From RGIG2206 sp045577615 (GTDB lineage Bacteria > Bacillota > Clostridia > Oscillospirales > Acutalibacteraceae), in contig JAZNIT010000038.1 in the NCBI GenBank assembly GCA_045577615.1, positions 1 through 12,962 of the forward strand: a stretch of DNA of 12,962 nt. The letters are read 5' to 3'. Positions within the stretch are counted from its first letter, which is position 1. Every line of letters begins with the position of its first letter. The position numbers and the translations under genes were made by a program. The notes under the pieces are model-generated. The model was not told the DNA's origin. It did not search any database and worked only from the letters and a program-made list of their open reading frames with translations. This document shows positions 6,298 through 12,962 of this stretch, piece after piece.

Positions 6298-8022
6298 TTA
6301 AACGATTGCATCAAATGCGCAAAGCTGCTTGCATACTCCACAGCCAACGCAAAGGGTATTGTCTATCTTTGCCTTACCATCCTTAAGGCTTATTGCAGGG
6401 CAACCAAGGCCCATACAACGCTTGCAGGATTTGCACTTGTCGGCATCAACCTTCAAGGGAGCCTCGTGCTTAACGCTTTTAAGAAGAACGCAGGGTCTGC
6501 GAGAAATGATAACTGAAGGCTCTTCTGCAGCAAGCTCCTCCTTAACAGCAATCTCGCAAGCCTTAAGATCGTAAGGATCAACCACGCGCACTCTGTTAAT
6601 GCCGAGTGAACGGCAAAGAGCCTCAAGGTCTACCTTTGCAGCAGGATCGCCCTTGATGTTAAATCCGGTAGTGGGGTTCTGCTGGTGACCTGTCATACCT
6701 GTAATTGAGTTGTCAAGAATGATTACGGTAGAGTTGGTTGCATTGTAAGCAATGTTTACAAGGCCTGTCATACCCGAGTGCATAAAGGTTGAGTCACCGA
6801 TAACAGCAACCGACTTCTTTTCTGCGTCGGCACCTCTTGCAGCGTTAAAGCCGTGAAGCCCTGAAACAGAAGCGCCCATACAAAGGGTAGAATCCAAAGC
6901 GTTAAGGGGTGCAACTGCACCAAGAGTATAGCATCCGATGTCGCCCATAACAGTGATCTTGTTTTTAGAAAGGGTGTAGAACATACCTCTGTGAGGGCAG
7001 CCTGCACACATCATAGGCGGACGGGGAGGAATAACTGAATCGGCAGATACAGATTCCTTGTCAGCAAGACCGAATGCTTTTGCGATGGTTTGCTGAGAGA
7101 ACTCACCAAGGGGTGAGAACAACTCTTTGCCGATAACCTCGATGCCAAGTGAACGCACATGAGTTTCGATAATGGGATCAAGCTCTTCGATTACGTAAAG
7201 CTTCTTTACCTTTGCAGCAAAGTCCTTAATGAGCTTTACAGGCAGGGGATTAGGCATACCAATCTTAAGAATGCTTGCCTTGTCGCCCAACACCTCTTTA
7301 ACGTAGAGGTAAGAGCAGCCTGAAGTAATGATGCCGATTTCATCAGAATTCATTTCAACAGAGTTGTAGATGCAATCCTCAGCAAGCTCGCGCAAATCTT
7401 CGGTGCGCTTTTCTACAATGGGGTGACGTTTGATAGCGTTGCCCGGCATCATAATGTACTTGGCGGCATCTTTGTTGTAATCCTTAAGTACAGCAGGGAT
7501 TTTGTCACCCTGCTCAACGATTGACTGGCTGTGAGCGATACGGGTGCACATGCGAAGCAAAACGGGAGTGTCGTATTTCTCCGAAAGTTCAAAAGCGGTT
7601 TTGGCATATATATAAGCTTCGTTAGAATCAGCAGGCTCAAGCATAGGTACCTTTGCAGCGATAGCATAATGACGAGAGTCTTGCTCATTTTGAGATGAGT
7701 GCATAGCAGGGTCGTCTGCTACACAGATAACCATACCGCCGTTAACACCTGTGTAAGAAAGAGTGAACAAAGGATCTGCTGCAACGTTAAGTCCAACGTG
7801 CTTCATAGCGCAAACTGAACGAGCGCCTGCAAGACTGGCACCGAATGCGACCTCTGCTGCTACCTTTTCGTTAGGAGCCCACTCGCTGTGGATATCGTCA
7901 AACTTTGCCAAAAATTCGGTGATTTCAGTAGAAGGAGTGCCGGGATAACTTGAAACCAAGCTAAGTCCTCCGTCATGCAAACCTTCAGCAACAGCTTGGT
8001 TGCCAATAAGCAATTTTTTCAT
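6298..8022 (-). CDS. iorA: Indolepyruvate ferredoxin oxidoreductase, alpha subunit
   Basis: A 574-residue catalytic subunit. The N-terminal part is the pyrimidine-binding domain (YPGTPSTEI at 26-34; NEKVAAEVAFGAS at 51-63). The middle part binds CoA and other groups. CAGCPHRG (339-346) leads into the ThDP pyrophosphate domain, with the metal-binding GDSTFMHSG (409-417) and LDNSITGMTG (436-445). The C-terminus has two [4Fe-4S] motifs: C530-x2-C533-x2-C536-x4-C541-P and C558-x2-C561-x2-C564-x3-C568. All expected cysteines are present, so electron transfer to ferredoxin should work. The enzyme is oxygen-sensitive in known cases, which supports an anaerobic host. The start ATG at 8022 has AAAGGAAA upstream. 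The gene lies 17 nt after the upstream ligase and 13 nt before iorB. Confidence 0.95.
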   Translation of the reverse strand: MKKLLIGNQAVAEGLHDGGLSLVSSYPGTPSTEITEFLAKFDDIHSEWAPNEKVAAEVAFGASLAGARSVCAMKHVGLNVAADPLFTLSYTGVNGGMVICVADDPAMHSSQNEQDSRHYAIAAKVPMLEPADSNEAYIYAKTAFELSEKYDTPVLLRMCTRIAHSQSIVEQGDKIPAVLKDYNKDAAKYIMMPGNAIKRHPIVEKRTEDLRELAEDCIYNSVEMNSDEIGIITSGCSYLYVKEVLGDKASILKIGMPNPLPVKLIKDFAAKVKKLYVIEELDPIIETHVRSLGIEVIGKELFSPLGEFSQQTIAKAFGLADKESVSADSVIPPRPPMMCAGCPHRGMFYTLSKNKITVMGDIGCYTLGAVAPLNALDSTLCMGASVSGLHGFNAARGADAEKKSVAVIGDSTFMHSGMTGLVNIAYNATNSTVIILDNSITGMTGHQQNPTTGFNIKGDPAAKVDLEALCRSLGINRVRVVDPYDLKACEIAVKEELAAEEPSVIISRRPCVLLKSVKHEAPLKVDADKCKSCKRCMGLGCPAISLKDGKAKIDNTLCVGCGVCKQLCAFDAIV

Positions 8023-8039
8023 ATCTATTTTCCTTTCGG

Positions 8040-9677
8040 TTACGATTTGTTTTGAGAATCTACAAGTCCCTCTGCGCCATACATCTTGCGAAGTTTGGGT
8101 TTTTCAATTTTGCCTGTCGGATTGCGAGGTACATCAGCAAAGATTATCTTGCGAGGACGCTTGTATCGGGGAAGGGCCAAACAGAATTCGTTAATTTCGT
8201 CTTCAGTGCAGGTCATACCTGATTTGATTTCGATAATAGCAGTGGCGATTTCGCCAAGACGAGCATCGGGCAAGCCGATAACAGCTACGTCTTTGATTTT
8301 GTTGTGAGCGGCTAAGAAGTTCTCAATCTGAACGGGGTAAAGGTTTTCACCGCCGGTGATGATAACGTCTTTCTTTCTGTCAACAAGATAGATGAAGCCC
8401 TCTTCATCCTGCATAGCCATATCACCTGTAAAGAGCCATCCGCCCTTTAAAGTGTCGGCAGTAGCCTTTTCATCACGGTAGTAGCAGGTCATAACACCGG
8501 GCCCCTTAAGGCAAAGCTCACCAACATCTCCTTGCTTAACCTCATTGCCGTCGGGATCAACAATTTTAATTTCCCACTTGTATCCGGGAACACCGATAGC
8601 GCCAACCTTATGAACGTTTTCCACGCCTAGGTGAACAGCTCCGGGTCCAATGGATTCTGAAAGACCGTAGTTGGTATCGTATTGCTGATTGGGGAAGTAT
8701 TCAAGCCAACGCTTGATAAGACTTTGAGGCACAGGCTGTGCACCGATATGCATCAAACGCCATTGTGAAAAATCATAATCTTCAAGCTTGAGCTCGCCTG
8801 AGTCAAGGGCGTTAAGGATGTCTTGTGCCCACGGTACCAAAAGCCAAACGATGGTGCATTTTTCGCTGCTTGCTACACTTAAAATATGCTTGGATTGAGC
8901 ACCCTTAAGTATAACGGCTCTTGAGCCGGTAAGCAGACTGCCAAACCAGTGCATTTTTGCGCCTGTATGATAGAGCGGGGGAATGCACAAGAAGCAATCG
9001 TCCTTGGTTTGACTGTGGTGTTTTTGTTCAACTCTGCAGGAGTGAATCAAGCTTTCGTGGTTGTGCAAAATAGCCTTTGGAAAGCCGGTTGTACCTGATG
9101 AGAAATAAATGGCTGCATCGTCGCTTTCTTCTAAGGTGCACTCAGGGAAAGAAGCAGAACATTCAGAAATAAGGTCGTTGTAGTCATCAGAAAAAGCAGG
9201 GCAGCCTGCACCAAAATAAATAAGGTTGCAACGCTTGCTTATTTTATCCGCAACTGCTTCGACACGACCGATAAATTCTGTACCAAATATAAGCACATCT
9301 GCCTCTGCCAATTCAAGACAGTAGTCGATTTCATCAGAAGAATATCTATAGTTAAGGGGAACTGCCAAAGCACCGGTCTTCAATATACCAAAATAAATGG
9401 GCAACCAATCAATGCAGTTCATAAGCAGTATGGCAACCTTTTTGCCTTTACCAATACCGTTTTGCTGCAACATATTTGCAAGGCGGTTTGCTTTTTCATT
9501 GAATACTGCCCATGAAATTTCGCGGCGATAATGTGTAACGCGAGGGGTAGGCTCAACAAGTTCGAACTCGTGCCAAGTTGAGCGTCTTGTTTCAGGCTGC
9601 TCGGGGTTAATCTCAACCAGAGCAATATCTTGAGCAAACTCCTTTGCGTTTTTTTCAAGCAGGTGAACAATAGTCAT
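8040..9677 (-). CDS. AMP-dependent acyl-CoA synthetase/ligase (class I adenylate-forming)
   Basis: A 545-residue enzyme, first gene of the operon. Core motifs are complete: YFSSGTTGFPK (191-201), YGLSE (337-341), FTGD (416-419), DRKKDVIITGGENLYP (433-448) and the catalytic Lys523 in NPTGKIEK. It activates a carboxylic acid as an acyl-adenylate and passes it to CoA. Substrate is not readable; operon context suggests an aryl, arylpropionate or similar acid. Residues about 27-51, with ETRRSTWHEF and VTHYRRE, look like an insertion ahead of the usual ITY/SWAVFNEKANRLA start of the domain. It is distant from PaaK (different family, about 100 residues longer), so the operon carries two unlike CoA ligases. 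The start ATG at 9677 has AAAAGGAT upstream, and the promoter is at 9715-9743. Confidence 0.88.
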   Translation of the reverse strand: MTIVHLLEKNAKEFAQDIALVEINPEQPETRRSTWHEFELVEPTPRVTHYRREISWAVFNEKANRLANMLQQNGIGKGKKVAILLMNCIDWLPIYFGILKTGALAVPLNYRYSSDEIDYCLELAEADVLIFGTEFIGRVEAVADKISKRCNLIYFGAGCPAFSDDYNDLISECSASFPECTLEESDDAAIYFSSGTTGFPKAILHNHESLIHSCRVEQKHHSQTKDDCFLCIPPLYHTGAKMHWFGSLLTGSRAVILKGAQSKHILSVASSEKCTIVWLLVPWAQDILNALDSGELKLEDYDFSQWRLMHIGAQPVPQSLIKRWLEYFPNQQYDTNYGLSESIGPGAVHLGVENVHKVGAIGVPGYKWEIKIVDPDGNEVKQGDVGELCLKGPGVMTCYYRDEKATADTLKGGWLFTGDMAMQDEEGFIYLVDRKKDVIITGGENLYPVQIENFLAAHNKIKDVAVIGLPDARLGEIATAIIEIKSGMTCTEDEINEFCLALPRYKRPRKIIFADVPRNPTGKIEKPKLRKMYGAEGLVDSQNKS

Positions 9678-9714
9678 TTAATCAATCCTTTTTTGGTTCT
9701 CAATTATATATAAT

Positions 9715-9743
9715 ACTTTAACAGTTTAAATCGTAAATGTCAA
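9715..9743 (-). promoter_or_regulatory. Promoter of the ligase-iorAB-paaK-ACT operon
   Basis: On the minus strand TTGACA (9743-9738), 17-bp spacer, TAAAGT (9720-9715), with TG one base before the -10. The -35 is perfect and the -10 matches 4 of 6. It lies 37 nt upstream of the start codon at 9677. AT-rich TATTATATATAAT just downstream offers alternative -10 elements at a worse spacing. From the -35 hexamer on, 27 of 33 bases match the divergent symporter promoter. Confidence 0.75.
9716..9730 (-). promoter_or_regulatory. Operator copy 1 (TTTAAACTGTTAAAG) in operon promoter
   Basis: This 15-bp motif on the minus strand lies across the spacer and -10 of the operon promoter. It is built as an imperfect inverted repeat, TTTAA and TTAAA half-sites with a 4-bp centre. 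Two further copies lie in the same intergenic region. Binding here would block polymerase, so repression is the simplest inference. The protein is unknown. Confidence 0.6.
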
Positions 9744-9783
9744 CCTAAAATACATGCTTTTTTGCGATTTTTTAATTTTTTGC

Positions 9784-9812
9784 TTGACAAATATGCTTTA
9801 AAGTGTTAAAGT
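9784..9812 (+). promoter_or_regulatory. Promoter of the sodium:solute symporter gene
   Basis: TTGACA (9784-9789), 17-bp spacer, TAAAGT (9807-9812), with TG one base before the -10 (extended -10). It is the divergent twin of the operon promoter at 9715-9743, with the same hexamers, same spacing and same embedded operator. The predicted leader is about 49 nt. Confidence 0.78.
9797..9811 (+). promoter_or_regulatory. Operator copy 2 (TTTAAAGTGTTAAAG) in symporter promoter
   Basis: The best-formed copy. With the preceding C it makes a perfect inverted repeat, CTTTAA and TTAAAG (9796-9801 and 9806-9811) around AGTG. It overlaps the spacer and the -10 of the symporter promoter. It differs from copy 1 at one base. 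Confidence 0.65.
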
Positions 9813-9831
9813 AGTACTCAACAATTCAGCG

Positions 9832-9846
9832 CTTTAAAACTTTAAA
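9832..9846 (-). promoter_or_regulatory. Operator copy 3 (TTTAAAGTTTTAAAG) in symporter leader
   Basis: Read on the minus strand this matches copy 2 at 14 of 15 positions. It lies downstream of the predicted symporter transcription start and upstream of its ribosome binding site. Centres of copies 2 and 3 are 35 bp apart, which would allow cooperative binding or a roadblock. Confidence 0.5.
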
Positions 9847-9867
9847 CCGAAAAAAGGAGAGTCCGAA

Positions 9868-11478
9868 ATGTCAATTTTAAATCTTAATTTTGGGGCAATA
9901 TCACCCACAGTTTTAATTGCCGTACCAATGCTAATTTGCTTTTTTACGCTGATGATTGCAGTTGGTTTATCCTGCCGCAAGCATTCTACAAATGTAGATG
10001 GATTTGTTCTCGGCGGTCGTTCCGTTGGTCCATGGCTTACCGCCTTTGCTTTCGGTACATCTTATTTTTCTGCAGTTATATTTGTTGGCTATGCGGGTCA
10101 ATTTGGCTGGAACTTTGGTTTGGCCTCCACTTGGATCGGTTTGGGCAATGCCTTCATCGGCTCATTGCTCGCGTGGAGTGTGCTGGGTAGGAGAACCCGA
10201 GTAATGACGCAGCACCTTGGATCAAAGACAATGCCTGACTTCTTCGAAAAACGATATGAATCGCGGCCACTTAAGATTGTTGCCTCAGTTATAGTTTTTG
10301 TATTCTTAATACCATATACCGCTTCTTTGTATAACGGCTTATCCTCTTTGTTTAATAATGTGTTTAGTATTCCTTATTGGATGGTAGTTGTCATTATGGC
10401 AGTGCTCACAGGTGTATATGTTATTTTTGGCGGATATATGGCAACAGCAATCAACGATTTTATTCAAGGTTTAATTATGCTTGTTGGTATTGTTGTTGTT
10501 ATTTGGTCTGTACTGGCACAAAACGGTGGCTTTACACAATCGGTTGAAACTCTTTCAAAGACCGAAGGCTCACAGTTTACGTCAATTTTTGGGCCTAATC
10601 CTATTGCATTGCTGTTTGTTGTTTTGCTTACTTCCTTGGGCACCTGGGGACTGCCGCAAATGGTTGGCAAATTCTATTCTATTAAGGACGAAGATTCCAT
10701 AAAAAAGGGTACAATCATATCAACTGTATTCGCTGTTATTGTTGCAAGCGGCTGTTATTTCCTCGGTGGATTTGGCAGACTTTACAAGGGACAAATGGAA
10801 GCCAACGGATTTATTTCAGTCAATGGCGTAATGTTTGACAAAGTTGTTCCATCAATGCTTTCTGATCTTGCTCCGATTGTGGTGTCACTTGTTATAGTTT
10901 TGGTGTTGGCAGCTTCAATGTCAACCTTGTCATCCTTGGTGCTTACCTCGTCCTCAACCCTTACTCTCGATGTAGTTAATCCCTTGTTTTCTCGAAAAAA
11001 AGAAATTAGCGAAGAGAAGAGTGTATTTATTATGCGACTTTTCATCGTTTTCTTTATTGCAATTTCTGCTATTATCGCAATTCTTAAAGATTCCGTTTGG
11101 AAGGATTCAGTATTCATCGCACAAATGATGGGCGTATCTTGGGGTGCTCTTGCAGGTGCTTTCCTTGCACCATTTATGTATGGCCTTTATTGGAGAAAGA
11201 CTACCAAAGCGGCTGTTGCTGCAAGTTTCATTTTTGGCACAGGTCTTGAACTGATTCAACTGTGCATCAGTGTTGGATGGTTGACTGTTAACGGCGGAGT
11301 GTTAGGCTTTGTGTTTACCAATTCATTGTACTCCGGTGTGTTTGCAATGGTTGGCGGCTTGATTATCGTTCCCATAATTAGCTTGTTAACCCAAAAGACA
11401 TTACCGTCAAATATTGATGATAAATTCAGTTGTTATGAAGTTGCAGTGGTCACAAATAAAAAAGACTCGTTAGGATAA
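9868..11478 (+). CDS. Sodium:solute symporter (SSS family) transporter
   Basis: A 536-residue membrane protein of the SSS family (PutP, ActP, vSGLT relatives), which takes up organic solutes with Na+. Family features: GGRSVGPWLTAFAFGTSYFS (49-68) after TM1, GGYMATAINDFIQG (188-201), where SSS proteins have GGY.A...TD..Q, and the TM8 Ser/Thr cluster AASMSTLSS (348-356) expected at the Na+ site. About 13 hydrophobic segments are visible. The ATG at 9868 has AAAAAGGAGAG upstream. It is divergent from the ligase-iorAB-paaK operon and shares duplicated promoter and operator elements with it, so its substrate is probably an acid handled by that operon. Aryl acids and short monocarboxylates are both possible. 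The solute itself cannot be read from sequence. Confidence 0.9.
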   Translation: MSILNLNFGAISPTVLIAVPMLICFFTLMIAVGLSCRKHSTNVDGFVLGGRSVGPWLTAFAFGTSYFSAVIFVGYAGQFGWNFGLASTWIGLGNAFIGSLLAWSVLGRRTRVMTQHLGSKTMPDFFEKRYESRPLKIVASVIVFVFLIPYTASLYNGLSSLFNNVFSIPYWMVVVIMAVLTGVYVIFGGYMATAINDFIQGLIMLVGIVVVIWSVLAQNGGFTQSVETLSKTEGSQFTSIFGPNPIALLFVVLLTSLGTWGLPQMVGKFYSIKDEDSIKKGTIISTVFAVIVASGCYFLGGFGRLYKGQMEANGFISVNGVMFDKVVPSMLSDLAPIVVSLVIVLVLAASMSTLSSLVLTSSSTLTLDVVNPLFSRKKEISEEKSVFIMRLFIVFFIAISAIIAILKDSVWKDSVFIAQMMGVSWGALAGAFLAPFMYGLYWRKTTKAAVAASFIFGTGLELIQLCISVGWLTVNGGVLGFVFTNSLYSGVFAMVGGLIIVPIISLLTQKTLPSNIDDKFSCYEVAVVTNKKDSLG

Positions 11479-11482
11479 AATT

Positions 11483-11513
11483 AAAAGCCTGAAGGAATTC
11501 TTCAGGCTTTTTT
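11483..11513. terminator. Bidirectional terminator between symporter and CLC genes
   Basis: A 12-bp perfect stem (AAAAGCCTGAAG at 11483-11494, CTTCAGGCTTTT at 11500-11511) with loop GAATT. T runs follow on the + strand and, as the complement of the A-rich 5' flank, on the minus strand. The TGA stop of the CLC gene (11502-11504) lies inside the stem. Confidence 0.92.
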
Positions 11514-12728
11514 AATTAAGTTGGTTATAGATAGCTGGTTTTGTTTTTCCACGTACAAGCCTTTTTTACTCGATATAAATACCGATACGACTATCGCTAT
11601 AACACACAAGGGGAGAACTGTTATGCCGAACATTTCGTAGCAAATAAATATAGTCGCGATAGGACATTTTGTAACTGTGCTGAACAAAACCGCCATACCG
11701 ATTGCTGCGCCGATTGCAACACTCATACCCATAATCATTGCTAAAAATCCACCAAGAGTAGCGCCGATGCTTAAAGATGGTACTATTTCGCCGCCCTTAA
11801 GGCTTGCGGAAACAGTTAAAACTGTGAAAAGTGCTTTCAGCGCAAAATCATAGCTGTTGATATGCTCACCCGTGAAAACCTTTTCTATAAGATGACTGCC
11901 ACTTCCGTTATAGTCCTGGTTGCCAACAATGATTGTGAGCAGTACAACTGCAACGCTTCCGGTGATGGCAATTAAGTATGCATTTTTAATATGTAATTTT
12001 GCAAATCTTTTGAAATACTTAAGCGACAAGCAAAATAAGGAGCCAACCATGCCTGCGCAAATTGAAATAACAATGCTTTTAAATATAAGCGACAGACCGT
12101 ATACAGGTGCAGATACGTTGAATCGTTCGCCTTCATTACCTAATATAAAGCTTACATAATATGCTGAAGTGCTTGCAACCAGGGCGGGAAAAGTTGATTT
12201 TAACCAACTGCTTTTATCAAAAGCAACCTCTATTGCAAATACGCACGCTGCCAAAGGTGTTCCGAATAAAGCGGCAAAAAATGAAGCCATACCACATTTT
12301 ATAAGTGTTCTGCTTTCATATTCGTCGAGCTTGAATACCTTTGATAACAACGATGCTGCGCCACCGCCCATTTGAAGTGCTGCACCCTCACGGCCTGCTG
12401 AACCACCAAACAAGTGAGTGATTGTAGAAGATATGAAAATAGCAGGCAGTAAGAGGTGGGTTACAACTTTTCCTCTTTTTGCAGAAACCACAACATCGTT
12501 GGTTGCAATACCTGATGTTTTAAGCAGCTCGTTTAATCCAACGGATAAAACAGCGGCAAGAGGCAGAAATAATATTGTAAAACTGTTGCCTTCTCTGACG
12601 TGAGTTACAGCGGATATGGCGATGCAAAAACTAAAGCCTATTAAACCACCTACAATACCTATGGATAAGCTTAATAAAAGCCATTTTGCTAGTTTTATTA
12701 AATTCGTTTTTTCAAATAATTGCTTCAC
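11502..12728 (-). CDS. CLC-family anion channel/antiporter
   Basis: A 408-residue membrane protein of the CLC family. The hallmark GGSAGREGAALQMGGG (108-123) holds the gating glutamate Glu114 of the GREG filter motif. KGGEIVPSLSIGATLGG (311-327) is the third filter segment, where chloride antiporters have GIFAP. The first filter motif (GSGIP) is degenerate, near SGIATND (72-78), and there is no CBS domain. The THLFGGSAGREG and GGE.VP forms, together with the short length, recall the bacterial CLC-F (fluoride) branch more than E. coli ClcA; this sub-assignment is from memory and uncertain. No fluoride riboswitch is seen in its leader. Start is GTG at 12728, supported by AGAGGT upstream and the absence of an earlier in-frame start. 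The stop lies inside the shared terminator stem. Confidence 0.87.
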   Translation of the reverse strand: MKQLFEKTNLIKLAKWLLLSLSIGIVGGLIGFSFCIAISAVTHVREGNSFTILFLPLAAVLSVGLNELLKTSGIATNDVVVSAKRGKVVTHLLLPAIFISSTITHLFGGSAGREGAALQMGGGAASLLSKVFKLDEYESRTLIKCGMASFFAALFGTPLAACVFAIEVAFDKSSWLKSTFPALVASTSAYYVSFILGNEGERFNVSAPVYGLSLIFKSIVISICAGMVGSLFCLSLKYFKRFAKLHIKNAYLIAITGSVAVVLLTIIVGNQDYNGSGSHLIEKVFTGEHINSYDFALKALFTVLTVSASLKGGEIVPSLSIGATLGGFLAMIMGMSVAIGAAIGMAVLFSTVTKCPIATIFICYEMFGITVLPLCVIAIVVSVFISSKKGLYVEKQNQLSITNLIKKA

Positions 12729-12763
12729 CAGAATACCTCTGACTAATTTATTCGTATTTTACT

Positions 12764-12792
12764 ATGATAGCATAAAGCAAATTAAATATCAA
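12764..12792 (-). promoter_or_regulatory. Promoter of the CLC gene
   Basis: On the minus strand TTGATA (12792-12787), 17-bp spacer, TATCAT (12769-12764), with TG one base before the -10. It lies 35 nt upstream of the GTG at 12728. The match is good (5 of 6 in both hexamers). Confidence 0.65.
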
Positions 12793-12840
12793 CTGATTCA
12801 CTTGAATTTTATCTTTTAAGGATTGTAGGTTTACAATAGA

Positions 12841-12962
12841 TGTGTTACAGTTGGGAATAAAAAATAAGTGACGAATGGAAAATCCTGTGTTACAGTTAAG
12901 TTGCTGAGACAAAACAGACAGGAGGATTAACCATTCGTCATGAAAACTGTAACACAAACAAT
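12841..12962. repeat. Nested direct and inverted repeats, possible end of a mobile element
   Basis: TGTGTTACAGTT occurs directly at 12841-12852 and 12886-12897 and inverted at 12945-12956. TGACGAATGG (12869-12878) occurs inverted at 12931-12940, and the match extends to 15 of 17 bases (12869-12885 against 12924-12940). The outer and inner repeats therefore form a nested palindrome-like array. Such arrays are typical of transposase or recombinase binding sites at element ends, and a TG start suits IS3/IS481-like ends, but no transposase is in view. Its right part runs off the window. Confidence 0.55.
12933..12962 (+). CDS. Possible start of an unidentified gene at the right edge
   Basis: AGGAGG at 12920-12925 suggests translation begins just after it. 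One candidate is the ATG at 12940 (reads MKTVTQT), 14 nt away, which is long. The other is a rare ATT at 12933 (reads IRHENCNTNN), 7 nt away, in a frame open since 12900. Only 7-10 residues are visible, so no function can be given. The start region overlaps the inverted repeats at 12924-12956, as expected if the product regulates itself or is a transposase. Confidence 0.3.
   Translation, partial: MRHENCNTNN

Noticed and set aside
8449..8456. CTTTAAAG within the ligase gene
   Set aside because: Only a single 8-bp palindrome inside coding sequence, without the second half or promoter context.
10782..11117. 111-codon minus-strand open frame inside the symporter
   Set aside because: Overlaps a clear SSS gene on the other strand; low-complexity product with no family resemblance.
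12729..12830. Search for a fluoride (crcB) riboswitch upstream of the CLC gene
   Set aside because: The leader is about 30 nt from the predicted start and shows no conserved riboswitch core.
12748..12957. 69-codon minus-strand open frame at the right edge
   Set aside because: It runs through the CLC promoter and the repeat array and has no recognisable product.

Overview
The window reads as chromosomal DNA from a moderately low-GC, strictly fermentative Firmicute, most likely a gut or rumen member of the Clostridia. The evidence is AGGAGG-type ribosome binding sites, TTGACA/TATAAT-like promoters often carrying a TG extended -10, a ferredoxin-dependent 2-oxoacid oxidoreductase, and Na+-coupled transporters. 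This taxonomic placement is an inference; there is no rRNA or other marker gene.

Layout. Positions 1-356 (+) hold the 3' end of purC, closed by a strong terminator. Next is an NSS-family Na+-dependent transporter (410-1798, +), which meets a convergent acyltransferase/zinc-ribbon gene (1836-3104, -) at a shared bidirectional terminator. A metallo-beta-lactamase-fold hydrolase (3204-3881, -) lies upstream of that, between two hairpin terminators. The core of the window is a minus-strand operon read from 9677 down to 3931: acyl-CoA ligase, iorA, iorB, paaK and a tandem-ACT protein, with gaps of 13 to 23 nt. Divergent from it is a sodium:solute symporter (9868-11478, +). A CLC-family anion transporter (11502-12728, -) converges on the symporter over another bidirectional terminator. 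The right edge (12841-12962) has nested direct and inverted repeats that look like the end of a mobile element, with a reading frame just beginning.

How the genes work together. IorAB converts arylpyruvates plus CoA to arylacetyl-CoA, CO2 and reduced ferredoxin, reversibly. PaaK and the second AMP-forming ligase interconvert free aryl (or other) acids and their CoA thioesters. The ACT protein can sense an amino acid, and the symporter can move the acid or a related solute. The set fits either fermentation of aromatic amino acids to aryl acids or, equally well, uptake and activation of aryl acids followed by reductive carboxylation to make aromatic amino acids. AMP-forming ligases together with a Na+-driven transporter lean toward the second reading.

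The most notable new observation is in the 190-bp divergent intergenic region (9678-9867). The operon promoter and the symporter promoter are near copies of each other (27 of 33 bases identical from the -35 hexamer on). Both carry the same inverted-repeat motif, TTTAAASTGTTAAAG, between the -35 and -10 elements, and a third near-identical copy lies in the symporter 5' leader. This points to one unidentified regulator controlling both transcription units. No regulator gene is visible in the window.
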